NCBI GenBank assembly: GCA_021209875.1
Contig: JAGYVD010000003.1
Coordinates: forward strand, 310,001 to 374,000
DNA length: 64,000 bases
Direction: 5' to 3'
Source of the DNA: Rosellinia necatrix
Taxonomy: Eukaryota > Ascomycota > Sordariomycetes > Xylariales > Xylariaceae
This document shows positions 11,629 to 23,494 of the stretch, in pieces. Position 1 is the first letter of the stretch. Each line of letters opens with the position of its first letter. Position numbers and translations under genes: made by a program. Below the pieces are notes generated by a model. The model did no database searches. It saw only the letters and a program-made list of their open reading frames with translations, and was not told where the DNA came from.

Positions 11629-12346
11629 GATATCTTTGGCAGCAGCAGTAAACAGACATTACGCCTCCTGCGCTCGACATTTAAGACAAAAACACCAGCA
11701 GAATACAAAGAAAAACGGGGCAATAGTTTGACTTCAAGCTGACGGGCATGCAAGTTGGTTATCTAAACAGTATGGACTGATAGGAAAAAGTTTGTATTCT
11801 ACTGGTTTCCTTCTCTCACTTTGTATACAATATGAATCTCCAGGTAATAAAATTACACACCTTTATGGCCGATAACATGTTTTGCCTCATTCATAACAGA
11901 GATTGTGCAATTTGGTTCATTATCGATCTACTACCTAGACGTAGTGGTGGTTCTCTAACCCTCTTATGAAAGATGACGACGAAAGGTACCAGTTTACATG
12001 GGTAATGACGACTTGATAATTACGAGTTTCTTCTATGTATAGCTACTGAAGTTGACTATGGTGATAAAAACAAGTTGATAGGTGGATATAGAGGACTATT
12101 CGATTGGACTAGCATCTCGCAGACTTCATTACTTATGCATATTATTCCTTCATCTGTAAAATTCGACAGCGAATTATTGCATTGGCCTATTAGGTCCCCT
12201 CGTTATATTCTAAATCTGCGGTTGAAAGGTCCCATGTTATCCCCAAGGGAACCTCTATTGTTCCCTGAAACGGGTAGTTTGCTTCATCACGCTTTATCTA
12301 CAGCTTCGAGCCGGGATCACCACCATCCTTATCCATCCCTTAGCCA
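11629..12346. other. Intergenic, tail-to-tail
   Basis: This AT-rich stretch lies between the converging HET-ankyrin and ISG12-like genes and should hold both 3' ends. No gene or conserved motif was seen. Confidence 0.5.
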
Positions 12347-12980
12347 TCATTCCCCCCCCTGGCCGTCCTCGCGCGTAACCTGCCCCTTATCTTCATCCCC
12401 CGTTGCACTTTCATCTTCCTGGCCCCTCGTGCCCCTGAAAAGCGATGCGAGCCCAGCGGAAGCAACCGCCACGCCGCCCATGCCCTGAACGGCGCCCGAG
12501 ACCATAGCGACGCCGTACCCGCCCGCCCCGGCGCTCTGCAGCGCCGCGAATAGGGATGGGGCCAGGACGCTGCCGATGCTGCTATGGGCGCCCGCGGCGA
12601 TGGATCCTGCCGAGCCATGTCCTGCGTCAGCTGATTACGATCATGGTGGGGGAGGGGGGGGAGGGAGGAGGCTCTGTCGGTGATGAATCCGGTCGGCGGA
12701 AGTAAATAATGCAGGTAGGAATCGTCCACGTACCAGCTACGATGCCATTCGCGCCGAACCCGACGGCCGCTAGCGCCGGTGCCGCCACTAGCATCGGCGC
12801 AGCAGCCAGCACCGTGCCGGCGCCCACCGCGGCCGCCTTCGCCGGATTTGTTGCTGCCCAGTCCATTGCCTGCTTGCCCTTGGTCGCGGCTAGGGACCGC
12901 GCTGCCGAGACGGCGCCGCTGGGCTGGTTGATGGACGCTGCCAGATTGGCGGTCACGCTTTTGAAGGCGGTAGAGAACAT
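12347..12980 (-). CDS. ISG12/IFI6-IFI27-like small membrane protein
   Basis: Two exons on the minus strand, 12980-12734 and 12606-12347, with an intron at 12733-12607 (GTACGT donor, CAG acceptor), give 168 residues. The start MFSTAFKSVT was chosen because it begins the conserved part. The protein has a hydrophobic Ala/Gly-rich core: KAAAVGAGTVLAAAPMLVAA, then the junction GFGANGIVAGSIAAGAHSS, then GSVLAPSLFAALQSAGAGG. The GIVAGSIAAG pattern with a downstream LQSAGAGG is the hallmark of the interferon-induced 6-16/ISG12 family, which is widespread in fungi but of unknown function there. In animals these are mitochondrial or ER membrane proteins affecting apoptosis. The C-terminus is charged (Glu, Asp, Lys). 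The exact N-terminus could be about 24 residues earlier, but that extension looks like leader sequence. Confidence 0.82.
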
Positions 12981-15043
12981 GGTTGGCTGCTGTGTGGCGT
13001 TGTGTGGCCAAGAGGGAGTGGGCGGACGAGCGAGCGAGCGAGCGAGCAGCACCCCGAGGATAAAAGATGTTCGTCCTGCGTGTTGGACGTGAGTAAGTCT
13101 GGCTGGTATGATTGACGGGTTTCTTGCGATGGAGGGAGGTAGGTGATTGTCGGGAAAAGTGCTGGGTGCTGGAGCTGAGCCCCATTTTAGGCCGACTTGG
13201 CTGACCAGGTTGGCGGCCCAGGTTGGCGGCCTATTTATTTATGCATGCATTGAGCACACAGCACGCACGAGCCAATGGGAGTAACGGTTTTTGTGTATGG
13301 CGTGTCCATGGATTCAGGTACGTGTAAGACGCAATGACGGGTCACTACATCTCGGTCGCGCAAACGACAGCGCTTACTCCCCCGTTTTGTCTTTTTTTTG
13401 TCTCCTCCGCTCCCCCTTACCCTTATCCACATTCTGTCTCCCGCTTTCAGAGGCGTGTGCAGTCGTGTGTAGTCTGCACCGTTTGACCAAATCTCAAGCA
13501 AACGCAAAGGAAGTGAGTCAGATAGTATATAGTTGTATTATATCCCTACGTCATGCCATCCCCCTGACCAAAGTAAGCCCCGACTGTGGCTGAGAGCGTT
13601 CTAGAGCGCTTGGCTAAAGGGCAGGTCGCTGAACGTGTTAATTGACAACCCCTCGCCAACGCAACAAGTAATGGGATAGACTGTTAAGATACAGGAGTAC
13701 AGATTGAGATACGGGAGCACAGCTTCACCTTACGGACCCACAGGACCCACAGGGTCCCTTGGGCCCTTACTTACGAACTGCTATATCATTAGCTTCACCT
13801 TCTTTCTTACTTACTAAGTTAATTCAAGTCGCATATTAGTCCCAATTTGGAATCTTTGTCGTATTCACTGTAGCCAGCAATACAATACTATTATTTTGCG
13901 TGCCGCTGGCCCTTACATAGACCGTACGGGTAGCCAAACTGTTTACATCCATACAATGGGCATTTCGCAGTGTGTTTAATCACTGCATGGTCAAATGCGG
14001 CTCTCGGATTAGCTATGGTGTATATAGCCTGGATATAAGGCACTCAGGGGTAGCTGGCCAAGGTGCCCTGGAACATCCAACACCTTGTAAGCTCGTCACT
14101 GATTGATGACTATAGTGATGTTCTTTACCGTTAAGCGTCAGAATTGGTATCTAATTTCACTTTGCACTGCCTTAATCCCCCTGTCCCCCCCATCCTAGTC
14201 CCCCATGAAATGCAAATTAATCCTCAATACCCTAGGTAATCGCCAACCGAGGCTCTCGCCTGATAGCGCGGCCTATGTGAGGAGACAGCTCTGGAAGCTT
14301 CCTCCTGCGGTCCCAGTTGAAGTGGCCAAGGGCTGGGTCATACATGCCAAACGGGGGCTATTCCCTTCATCTGATCGCTGCGTCGCGGTTCCTAGTAGTT
14401 CAGAGAGAGTGGTGAGGGCTGCACATCCAGGGAACTGGCTCCCAAGGGTCTCCTTCGTTACCAGCAACAGCGCAGATCTACCCCGCTGTGGCTGATCAGT
14501 GCACCGTGCATCCTCGTGTACCTGTCGGTCGGAAAGGTGCGCATAACCCTCCTCCCAATATTGAGGGGAGGATAGCCTGTGTTTCCCACACAAACGGCGC
14601 CGTGGTTGCTACTTTGTGAGACTCCCCCAGACGCTATTTCAGGCAGTGCCGTGATCTATTGGAAAGTTGACATGTCGCCGTCCGGTATCCTAAGGAGTGT
14701 TGTCAACTACAAGCACAGGGGTTGGTTGATACGTCTAGTGTACGAGCTAATATGCCATCGCGGGGTAGCCAGCCACTTCTAAGGATCCCTGTGTAATCTA
14801 GACGAGATCATCGATTTAAGGCATTGTCGCAAGCTTGTCCTCATACAAAGCTACTAAAAGAGAGTTGCGGTGACATATAACAATACAAGTCGAAGGCTAT
14901 CGTCTCCTCGATTCATGGTTTTCTTGAAAAGGGCATCTGACCATGGATCTTCCATGCAGACACCTGTCATCCACTACTCTTCACCCTGATCCACACATAC
15001 ACAGGGACAGGGGCATCATGGCTATCTTATAACGAATGTTTGT
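12981..15043. other. Intergenic with a dispersed-repeat copy
   Basis: No gene is supported. The segment contains a repeat copy (about 13838-13924) also found near 44060, and short open frames without family motifs. Confidence 0.5.
13838..13924 (+). repeat. Dispersed repeat family, copy A
   Basis: Shares GTCCCAATTTGGAATCTTTG-like and GTGCCGCTGGCCCTTACATA-like blocks, in the same order and spacing, with 44063-44144 (copy B). Differences are largely transitions, as expected of RIP-mutated repeats. Confidence 0.7.
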
Positions 15044-15622
15044 TTACTCCCTTCCATCTAGGACTAAGGGGATTTGGGGCTCCTTCTCGTATTCTATTCC
15101 TTTCGCTCTTGGTCGGAAGTTAAATCGCTTTGGTGCGAGAAACCTCATGTTGATACCTGCCTCCTCGAGCATACCATCAAATTTTGCCTCATCTTCTGCC
15201 CGGGTCTCTCTGGCTTCGAATTCGGGGAGGCCCTCGTAAACATCATGGGGTAGGGCGTAAGAGATATCAAAGTCGACAAGCCACCCGTCCCTGAAATTTT
15301 CCGCCCGCACATCTCTGTTGTAGATCACTAGTCGGTTCAGCAGCCAGATATTCCTAAACATTTTTCGGATCTGCTGCGGGGTTCGCGTATTGAGGCTCGG
15401 ACCTGCGATTTCAAAATCATTTACAATAGCACGAGGTTTCCCGGCTCCTCCTATGATAGGGAGCAACTCGTCGTTAAGGTTTTCGGTTCCCAAGTTAATG
15501 CCTTGATCTTCTAGCCATCTTTGGTCTTTGGCACCGAGGAAAATATATCCGTGATACTTCGTCGCGATTCTCCCCGCGATTTCTCCCTTATCGGTGGCTT
15601 CCTTGGTTCGGCCACACCCCTA
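15044..15622 (-). pseudogene. FTA2 / protein-kinase-like fragment
   Basis: The minus frame is open from about 15622 to the stop at 15044. It reads GYIFLGAKDQRWLEDQGINL followed by a kinase-like segment with YNRDVRAENFRDGWLVDFD, resembling the catalytic loop and metal motif (H/N-x-D-x-R-x-E-N, then VDF) of the fungal kinetochore Sim4 subunit FTA2-like family. The C-terminus is basic. The exon appears to start after a TATAG acceptor at about 15623, but I cannot identify an upstream exon carrying the N-terminal half and an ATG. It may be a truncated gene or the last exon of a gene whose 5' part I cannot read. These families are highly expanded in filamentous fungi and often degenerate. Confidence 0.5.
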
Positions 15623-15873
15623 TAATTAGTCAACGGAAACTTTCGTGCCGAGTGCGCAATCCTGACTGCAGACCAGAGGCGAAATGAAAAGAACTATTGA
15701 GTACCAAGGGCTAGCCATAGTGGCCATGCTGGTTCGTAATGACACATTATCTTTGTTTAGACAATAGGTCATGTATCGTTGAGTTTAGTATTTTCTTTAA
15801 ATAAAATCTGGGATGTACAGTTCTAGGTATTGTAAAGCATTGCACACCAAGGATAAATAATCGACAAACACCC

Positions 15874-17873
15874 TCAAGACCCCGTGACCTCCGTAGATTC
15901 AAGCCTCATCTCGTGCACCTTTGTGGGATAGGCGCTGATGTCAGGCTTGCTGATCTGGTCCAGGCGAGAAAAGTTAGAGAAGCCGCCTTGTATGCTGTCC
16001 GCTGTGAACCCCTTCGCCCTCAGCACACTTGTGGCCACCCTGGAGGTGTCGCCGTCGTAGCAAATTACCAAAACCCTCTTGCCTTGAAGGACACTTAATA
16101 GATCTGCGTCAAGAGAACTGAATGTCTCTTCTAACTGTGTCCATACAGTCGTCATGACGGCCGGATCCGAGAAAGGGCTCGGGTTCGAAGGGAGCGCGAT
16201 CGGTAGATTCGTAGATTCCGGTACCTGGTACGTGTGGAAGTCTGAAGGCTGGCGAAGATCAACAACAGAGACATCGGTCTTGGGAATGAGGATGTCCTGA
16301 AGTGATAGGTTGATAGAGGACCGGATGCTGTGTAGCAAGTTGAACATATTTGGGACCTCGAAGAAGTCTTGGAGTACGTCGAAGCAATCCCGCTCCCAAG
16401 CTTCATCATAACGATACTTGTCGACTTTCGTAAGTTCCTTGCAGCATGTCAGCAGCCTTCATAGTATATAACGCCGAGCAGTTTGGAACTTTAGCATACC
16501 TGATTCTTTATGGCCGGGAATCGTGCCTCTTCTAACTTGTCGTAATATTCATCAATGTATTGGTAAGGTAGATCGCAGCACAGGAAGACGCAGTGGATGC
16601 CCCCATCGGGGCCGGAAAGGCTGCTCAGCGACCCTTTTGCCTTGCATTTTTCGAGATATTGGAAGAGCCCCTTCAGGTTGAAGCCGGATGACGGGCCGCA
16701 GATGATTCCCTGGCGGCACAGGTCTAGTGATAGGGAGAAGGAGTCATAAGATCCCACATGCTCAACGTGGTCGGTTGCGTCCTTCCACGGGAACTTGATA
16801 GGAGCTAGCAGTGCGTATGAACGCGGGCCGGGAACGCGATCGCCAGCAGTCGTGACGACGCTATGCAGGTCAGCCCGAGTCCTTCAATGAGTAGATGCCA
16901 GCACGAGATTCACTTACCCTAACCGGAATACTGAGGGCTTAGCAGTTTTGAAATATGTGCCAAGACCAGTGATCGTGCCTATTGTCAGAGGTCAACATCA
17001 ATGCTTACATAAACAATAAATATAGAGTAGCTCACCGGATGTCCCCATGCCAGCGCAAATCAGAGTGATCTCGGGTAACTGTCGTAACACGGCATTAGCA
17101 GACGAATAGATGAGCCAGAGGCGACTATGGTCCAAGATTAAGTGCTGACCTGCTTTAAGATTTGAGGGCCAGTCCATCTGACATGTGATTTCCAGTTCTA
17201 AACAGATCGAATCAGCTATACGTACTAGCGATTAGATGTATGTAAGTGTCTCACGTTATCGCTTTCGTATTGATTTGGGTTTATGATATCCTCAGTCTTC
17301 TCAGCCAACTTTTCAGCTGCGCGGATTCCTCCACGGTCATCGACAGGTTCCGGCTGCGACGGCCCGCCGAAAAGAGTCCTGATAAGTGAGATTAGTGTAG
17401 AGATCACGTAACCACCGGCGTTAGGGTCTCACAAGTTAAGGCCAAAAAACCTCATTAGCTTGAGTTTGGCATCACTTGTCTTGTTGGAGAGAAAAGCCCG
17501 GACATCTGTTATGTCGTGGATGGCCCGGGCGACCATCGACATGGAGATGACTGTCGAGCCGGAGCTGTACTCAACGACGGTCTTGGTTTTACCAGGTATC
17601 ACTGCCTTCTCGAGTAACTCCATGGCTGAAAAGGAGTGTAAATAGTAAGCTTAAGATGGTTGATGAACCGTCGCACTTACCTGGCATGCATTTGACGTTG
17701 TTTGCCGCGTGTGCGCCCATTAATTTAGCATAGATATGCACACCATCTTGGTAATATGGGTTGAGACATGGCGGTATCTCTACAAGTGGTAGAGGAGGTG
17801 TTGAGTCGGGGTCAAAATATTGCTTGACTGCATCCTGACCCCTATAAACGTTGAGGAAATTACTTTCTGCCAT
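15874..17873 (-). CDS. Cysteine-synthase-fold PLP enzyme fused to rhodanese
   Basis: Eight exons on the minus strand: 17873-17681, 17625-17433, 17378-17255, 17197-17150, 17078-17036, 16978-16918, 16860-16500 and 16437-15874. All introns are GT-AG and the frame sums to 528 residues. Residues about 25-340 are a fold-type II PLP domain: the likely Schiff-base Lys61 in NNVKCMP, the substrate loop YSSGSTV, and the phosphate-binding loop GMGTSGTITGLG. The family includes cysteine synthase, beta-cyanoalanine synthase and cystathionine beta-synthase. Residues about 385-510 are a rhodanese domain with Cys467 in the active-site loop CYDGDTSR. The start ATG is the first in frame after a stop. The gene is divergent from the MFS gene. 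Sulfur transfer or cyanide/sulfide handling is an inference. The exact substrate is unknown. Confidence 0.88.
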
Positions 17874-19280
17874 GTCTGGGGATCCGTGTATGAGTTCAGT
17901 GATGATGGTGACCGTTGGAAGACGATGGGCGAGACAAAAGGAACTCAAAAAGAGAGCATATCCTAACGGATATATAGGGAATTACGGATACATAGGAGAA
18001 GATCAACATAGTTTCGATTATAGCGGAGATGGTTTGCCTGTCACTCTAGGAGCTGATCCAGAGCCTGTCAGTTCTACGCTGTTACGTTATGCGGAATCGC
18101 TCAACCGAAGCACAAATTGGCTTATTGCCTAACGACCCATCCAGTTGACACATACTACCGCCCTCCTTGTTTGCCTGATTTCATTCGCTTCGAAACGGCC
18201 GGACTGGTCGGTTTCGATGCCCATTCCGCCCGGCCATCGGCGAGTAGCCCAGCTCGCATCCTCGGGTTGGTAAGGCTCTCAGTTGTATCTAGCAGTCGGT
18301 CGAATCCCATCGCTTACTGTGTATGATCTAGCCAGCCCAAGACTCCACGATGAGAAATGCGCACGTTTTCTGCATGCAGATCGAACAACCCGCTCAGATA
18401 GTTACGAATTCTAAATACTTTGAGATGCTCCATACGTTTTGCCCAGGCCCTAGACTGGGGTGTTGGCCCAGGATCCTGGGTAAGGTCGGAGTGAGGATAT
18501 TGATTTATCGGGATGTACCGTCACATCACAAATATGGCAGGGGTGTAGAACTTTCCCTCTTGCCAGCACCTTTTGATAGTACGATTTTAGTTGAACAGCT
18601 AAGCCAATGATCGCGGGGATTTGAAGGAGATTGCACTCCGGTCGACGGGTGGAGGAGCTGTGATAGACCCTCGACCGACCTTACCCCGGCTAGCTTCGTA
18701 TCTTGGTAATTATCTACAAGACTAAATACATACCTCTTCGTCATCAGAGTCTTGGCAGTTGAGGCGGTATTGTTGGGCTTCGCCAGTGGTCCTTGTTACT
18801 ATCTGTTCGATACGACTATCGCACCACCCGTTTCGCCGGGCCTCGAAGAAGTACCACATACTCGCTGGTAAAACCTTTCAGTCGCCGTTCGTTAAACGTT
18901 ACATCGTTAGTTTTATTATCCCAATTCCCGCGTGATGGAGTACTGGGTTTCAATTGCTTTCTCGGGCTTAGTCCCATCTTTTTACAATATCATTGCTGGG
19001 GGTTCAGTTTATGGTGTGGACGGAAGTCAGGGTCGCTAAATCCATTCAAGCCGAAGTAGCCCGCACAGTAAACCAGGCCCGTATTCATTTGGAGGGAGGT
19101 AGACTTGTGCTATGAACGGTTTTCTTTCTACTTTTATTTGGGGAAAAAATCGGTTGCTACACCTACACTCGAATCAACCAACTCGTGTTGACGAACACCA
19201 AGCCGAAGCATCTGCTTGGACAACCTGAGCAGCCCCCTTGCGGAAATCTTTTCTCAAGCTCCCTTATCTCCTATATTCTG
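17874..19280. promoter_or_regulatory. Shared divergent intergenic region
   Basis: About 1.4 kb lies between the start codons of the synthase-rhodanese gene (minus) and the MFS transporter gene (plus), so it must contain both promoters. I see no gene in it and cannot name specific operator sites by eye. Confidence 0.55.
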
Positions 19281-21539
19281 ATGGAAAAACTTGCAGGCGA
19301 GGGCCATCCCTCGCCCCCAATTAGTACCACTGATGCTGAACCTGCAGCATCCGCAGACGCACTCAAATCAGCTGAGATTTATCAATTCAATGAACAAACT
19401 AACTATGTCCCCGTAAAGACAATCATCACAGTGAGTCAGCACCGCTCCATTTTCTGTAAACGGCAGCCGAGATTAACTGTTTGAATAGATTTTTCTCGCA
19501 TGTGCCAGCGTCGACTTGATAGCGCTCATCGACCAAACTACCCTTGCCGCCAGTTTATACATTGTAGCCGACGCTCTTGGTGGCGGCAATCAAGCTGCGT
19601 GGATAGCTAATGGATTTTTCATGTAAGTGCACATTACACAGAGTTCATTTGAGATATTAATCATCCCTAGCACCTCAACGGTGGGCCAGCTCTTATACGG
19701 TCGGCTATCTGACATCTGGTCTCGTAAGGTGATCTTGTTGATTGGTCTCGCCATCTTCTTCATCGGATCATTGGCATCGTCCTTGGCGAACACTGTCACA
19801 CAACTCATCGCGTTCCGTGCTCTCACCGGTATCGGTGGCGGAGGTTTAATGACGGTTGCGCAGCTTATTGTCAGTGATGTTGTTCCTCTACGTGAAAGGG
19901 GAAAGTATCAGGGCATTCTTGTAAGTCACCTCTTTATTATTCCAAGGATCGCACCTGGACGTAGATACATATTAATCCTTTTTTTCCTACAGGGTGCTGT
20001 CGTTGCTATTGCAAACGGTATCGGTCCCGTTATCGGTGGTGCGCTATCAGCAACCTCAAAGGATGGCTGGCGAAATATTTTCCGGTTGAGCTTGCCCCTT
20101 ACTGTTTTGACGACACTCTGTGTCGTATTCTTCATGCCACTCAAGAAAGTGGAGGGCGACTGGAAATTGTAAGTCGGCGAGCAAGCAAACCGGTAGACTT
20201 TTGGAATTTGTCAAAACTCAGTATTGCTAATGGTCCTCTTCATAGGAAACTCAAAGCTGTGGATTTCATTGGCATAGCTCTCACATTGGCAGGTACGACA
20301 ATATTTCTGCTAGGGCTCACTTGGGGCGGAGTTGATTACCCATGGAACTCTGCACACGTGATCGCAACTTTGGTTGTCGGATTCGCCTTAAGTGTAGCTT
20401 TCGTTCTCTGGCAATGGAAGGGCGCGAAATATCCCCTGATACCCCGTGAGTCTCATGCCCGCCTCAAATGCCTACGAACGTACCACGTGAGCTGAAAAAC
20501 AAGAATTTTCATCACTGACGCTCCTATATCTAGTCCATGTCTTCAAGTCGCGGATCGTTAACGGCGCCTGTTTGACTATGGCTATCAACGGCTGGAACTT
20601 CGTTGTTCAAGTATACTACATCCCTACTTTCTACCAGCTTGCATACGGTTACTCGGCGACACAAGCTGGAGCCCTCCTTTTGCCGATTACCTTATTACAG
20701 ACCGCTAGCAGCACACTCTCCGGGCTCATTGTTCACTGGGTTGGTCGGTATCGTGAGTGTGTTCTATTTGGGTGGCTGGCGTGGGCCATCGGGCTCGGTC
20801 TCATGTCGACGCTCGATGAGAATTCTGGTCTTGGGAAGCAGGTGGGATATAGTCTTTTAATAGGTGTAGGCGTTGGTAACACACTACAGCCGTAAGTTTC
20901 GCCATCATCATTCGACTGCCAACAGATAAGTTACTAACTAGATGTTATTCCCTGCAGCGCACTCATTGCAGTGCAAGCTGGCGTTGAGAGATGGGATATG
21001 GCCGTCGTGACATCCTTTCGAAAGTGAGTATCCAATAACTAGCCCTAGCTTGCGAAGACGTACTAACATGATTGTGCGCATGGCAGCTTTGTGAGGAATC
21101 TCGGGGCCACTCTTGGTCTAGCAATTTGTGGAACGCTGTTGTAAGTCTTCCCTCGCACCCACTCATAAAAATAATTAATCATAATAACCCTCTCCTAAGA
21201 AATAATATCGTCGCAAATACACTCTCTACACTCTCTCTTAGCGACGAAGCCGCGAACAGCCTCCTAGCTAGCCCTCAAAGTTATCTCAGCTCTCTTCCTG
21301 CAGATGAAGCCGAACATATACGCAGTGTCTTGATCCCTGCATATAGGCATGCATTCCGGGTGATATTCCTCCTTGGAGCCGCACTAGCAGCATTCTCATT
21401 TGTGCTTGCATTCGTTCTCATGCCTCAAGTCGAACTTTCAAGACCTGATGACGGAAAGCTTAAAGAGGAAGGCAGGAAGCTGCATCTAAAACAAGAGGAA
21501 AAGGAGACCGGCGTGGTGGCAGCATCACCTCGGGTTTGA
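19281..21539 (+). CDS. DHA2-type MFS drug/toxin transporter (14 TM)
   Basis: Nine exons: 19281-19430, 19489-19622, 19671-19920, 19993-20168, 20246-20445, 20534-20891, 20958-21023, 21087-21140 and 21200-21539. The introns are short GT-AG and the spliced frame gives 575 residues. Motifs: LIDQTTLAASLYIVADAL in TM1 (motif D1), GRLSDIWSRK after TM2 (motif A), and GPVIGGALS with GWRNIF (antiporter motif C) in TM5. The C-terminal half has further hydrophobic segments, as expected for 14-TM plasma-membrane proton antiporters that export toxins or metabolites. The N-terminal 50 residues are hydrophilic and cytosolic. It lies head-to-head with the synthase-rhodanese gene, which suggests co-regulation. 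No defect was seen. Confidence 0.93.
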
Positions 21540-22361
21540 TCCTTCAAGCCCACAGTGGCACATTACATACCCAGAATAATCTCATCTAAAGATTGAAGAG
21601 AATAGCATAGACTAGATAGATTGATGATATAAAGAATACGCTTAACATTATACATAATAATATGATCTACAAGCCTCATTAGAGTACGCCGGGGGGGGGG
21701 GGCATTGATGAGGCGTAATTGTGAATATCTTCAGCTTACTCCCATGTTTTCACCTCAGTCTCACTTTCATTTTCCGAATCTGTGTTGCATTGATCTGTAC
21801 GCCTATTCTAGAAAGTGGATTAAAGATGTGACAGCTAATCTCGTCTTGTAAAATCTTAGTGTATCCCTTCTTCTTCGAGGGGGGCCATCCCAACCCCCAT
21901 AACCGGGCTAGGAAAACGACCGGCTAGTTCCCGACGTCCCACATACATCCGCTCATGGCCGCACGTGCCGGGGGTGATCATCTTACTCCATCGTCCAACT
22001 TTGTAGTTAAATTGAATTTGCTGACATGCCTAATCAGAATCGTTGGGACATGTATTCATAAACGGCGCCCGAAAAGCTCCGAGGTATCTGAGACAATATC
22101 ATGTTCATTTATAAGAATTCAAATTTCATCTACTAGGGAACGGCTATGTTAAACTTATACATGCATGACCTAAGCATACCTACGCGACGACAGTCTTTAG
22201 TCGCCTAACTGAAATGGGACCAATAAACGCTCAGCGTCAGTGGTAAGGTGTACGGTAGCATATAAATATGTAGAGATTTAATCGGCCGCACATTACCGAA
22301 GGGCTTAACCAGTTGGGAATCTTTTTAAGATTCATAGTCCAGGAATAATAACAGTTGAGAC
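21540..22361. other. Intergenic
   Basis: AT-rich, with a run of 12 G near 21691. No gene seen. The last part should hold the promoter of the downstream kinase-like gene. Confidence 0.5.
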
Positions 22362-23494
22362 ATGGGGAGACAGGATATCAAGGTCTCCGTGACCAAAATA
22401 ATAAGCCCAGACTCTGTGAAACTAAAACTCGACCTTGCCGTGAATCAACGTGAGCTACTCCCTGAAAATATCACTTCCCGGAAAAAGGCTAACGTTCCAA
22501 TTGTAGTTTTCCAACCAAACGAAGAAATTATCACTGTCGTTCCATATGGCAATGCCAACTGGGCTACTACAGCAAAGATCACGACCCGAACACCAGATTA
22601 TACTATCAAGGAGTACTTCCTCAAGATTGTAAAAGGGGATCTAGCAGAAGAGCGGGTTCTGGGGGAATACAGCTGCATGTCCGAGCTGTACCGCACCGTG
22701 CCGTCGATCGTACCAATGCCATATAGCGCTGGTAATTGCTTGGACAATAAAGGCTGCTTTTTTCTGAGCGAATTCGTCCCTATTGTTCATCGAGAGCCTG
22801 ATGCAGTGTAATTAGGTGAACAGATTGCTAAGCTTCACCGAGATAGCATCTCTCCGACGGGTAAATTCGGCTTCTCGACTACCCCTTATGACGGAAAACT
22901 TTCGCTAGTGGTGGACTGGGACTCCAGCTGGATGTCGTTCTATGGAAAATTGCTCTATGGCGTCTATCTACTGGACAGCAAGTTCAATGACAAGGTAACC
23001 GGATTCTAAATGGGAATTGCCCCCGCTGGAACACCCAGAAGCTAATATTAGAACAGTGGCAAGCGCTGGAGGAAGCCATGATAGTCACTCTCGATCGAGC
23101 GATTCCGCGACTTGTAGGGGCTCTTGAGGAGGAAGGCCGGATAATTAAACCCTGTCTAATTCACGGCGACCTATGGGAAGATAACATCGGCACGGATCTA
23201 CGGACGGGCGGCATTTTTATCTTCGACTGCTGCGCTTATTATGCTCATCATGAGATGGGGGTAGCTATGTGGCGGGTGAAGCACCATAAGATGAACGCGC
23301 CTGAGTATAGAGCGGAGTACTTCAAGAACTACCCTCCTGACGAGCCCGTGGCCGAATGCGACGACAGAAATAGGCTGTACAGCATAAAGGAGAACCTCAT
23401 GTATTCAGCGCTGAAGCCAGGGCATATTGCCAGAGCACAAGCGTTGGCAGATATGAAATATCTGATTTGTAAATATACGGACGTCGCAGAATAG
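22362..23494 (+). pseudogene. Fructosamine-3-kinase-like gene with one nonsense codon
   Basis: Family role: ATP-dependent phosphorylation of ketoamines on glycated proteins (protein-ribulosamine/fructosamine 3-kinase), a deglycation repair step. The model has two exons, 22362-22994 and 23057-23494 (intron 22995-23056), for 357 codons including the final stop. The N-terminal part has VVPYGNANWATTAKI and the lysine-bearing FLKIVKGD. The C-terminal part has the catalytic motif LIHGDLWEDN and then FDCCAYYAHHEMGVAMW, typical of the family. A single in-frame TAA at 22809-22811 falls between PDAV and LGEQIAKLHRD, a conserved junction. The frame is otherwise fully open with good splice sites. A CAA-to-TAA change (RIP-type CpA to TpA) would explain it. 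It is either a very recent pseudogene, readthrough, or a sequencing error. Confidence 0.85.

Noticed and set aside
12340..13185. Long minus frame of 281 codons over the ISG12-like gene
   Set aside because: It is a different frame from the spliced ISG12-like protein, Arg/Ser-rich and without motifs; a GC-driven shadow.
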